Shown one piece after another: positions 5,389-5,445 of a DNA stretch of 5,445 nucleotides (position 1 is its first letter; every line of letters begins with the position of its first letter). The stretch spans positions 1 to 5,445 of the forward strand of contig DNJM01000051.1 of the NCBI GenBank assembly GCA_003489085.1. The letters are read 5' to 3'. A program made the position numbers and the translations under genes. Below the pieces are notes generated by a model. That model had not been told where the DNA came from. It made no database searches and saw only the letters and a list, made by a program, of their open reading frames with translations. This DNA is from Lachnospiraceae bacterium (GTDB lineage: Bacteria > Bacillota > Clostridia > Lachnospirales > Lachnospiraceae).

Positions 5389-5445
5389 AAAAAAGTTTAT
5401 GACATTTTTGGAAAAAGAAAATTTTCCAAAAATGTCATAAACTTT
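5389..5445. repeat. Copy 2 of the palindromic repeat, cut by the window edge; also a potential terminator
   Basis: Bases 5392-5415 and 5422-5445 form a perfect 24-bp stem around the 6-nt loop AGAAAA. The right arm probably extends past the window, because the left arm continues with more A residues (5389-5391). On the minus strand the stem is followed by T6, so it could terminate a minus-strand gene lying to the right. The 5' arm (5389-5403) is identical to 363-377 and the 3' arm matches 395-419 at 24 of 25 positions. Confidence 0.85.

Noticed and set aside
1..5445. tRNA, rRNA, CRISPR array, insertion sequence or phage genes
   Set aside because: No cloverleaf, regular repeat-spacer pattern, transposase or phage protein was seen on either strand.

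Overview
The window looks like a piece of a low-to-moderate GC Firmicutes chromosome, most likely a Clostridia/Lachnospiraceae-type gut bacterium. This is inferred from the style of the PRPP synthetase, AGGAGG-like ribosome binding sites, tightly overlapping genes, and protein families that I associate with that group. No database search was possible, so the taxon is an impression.

Layout: (1) At the left edge, on the plus strand, is the C-terminal third of a ribose-phosphate pyrophosphokinase (prs), a housekeeping gene. (2) Between prs and the next gene is a long palindrome (355-430) that can act as a bidirectional terminator. (3) Everything else (431-5335) is on the minus strand and reads as one operon from right to left. 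Its order is a small secreted protein with a signal peptide (split by a -1 frameshift), a ~100-bp gap with a 12-bp hairpin, a membrane-anchored extracellular protein, two ABC-2 type permeases, a third ABC-2 type permease, an ABC ATPase, and a second membrane-anchored extracellular protein related to the first. From the first anchored protein onward the genes overlap or are at most 16 nt apart, so they are almost certainly co-transcribed and translationally coupled. (4) At the right edge, upstream of the operon, is a second palindrome (5389-5445, running into the window edge) that shares 24 of 25 bases with one arm of the first.

The operon resembles a bacteriocin-like or secreted-peptide cassette: an exported small protein, a dedicated transporter with one ATPase and three unlike membrane subunits, and two surface-anchored accessory proteins that could give immunity or assist export. 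The families are only partly recognisable (possible DUF2712 for the peptide and DUF5027/DUF4352-like for the anchored proteins, both tentative), and the substrate and function are unknown. Two genes carry reading-frame oddities. The secreted protein needs one extra base to be continuous, and the second permease has no ATG, GTG or TTG before its first membrane segment.
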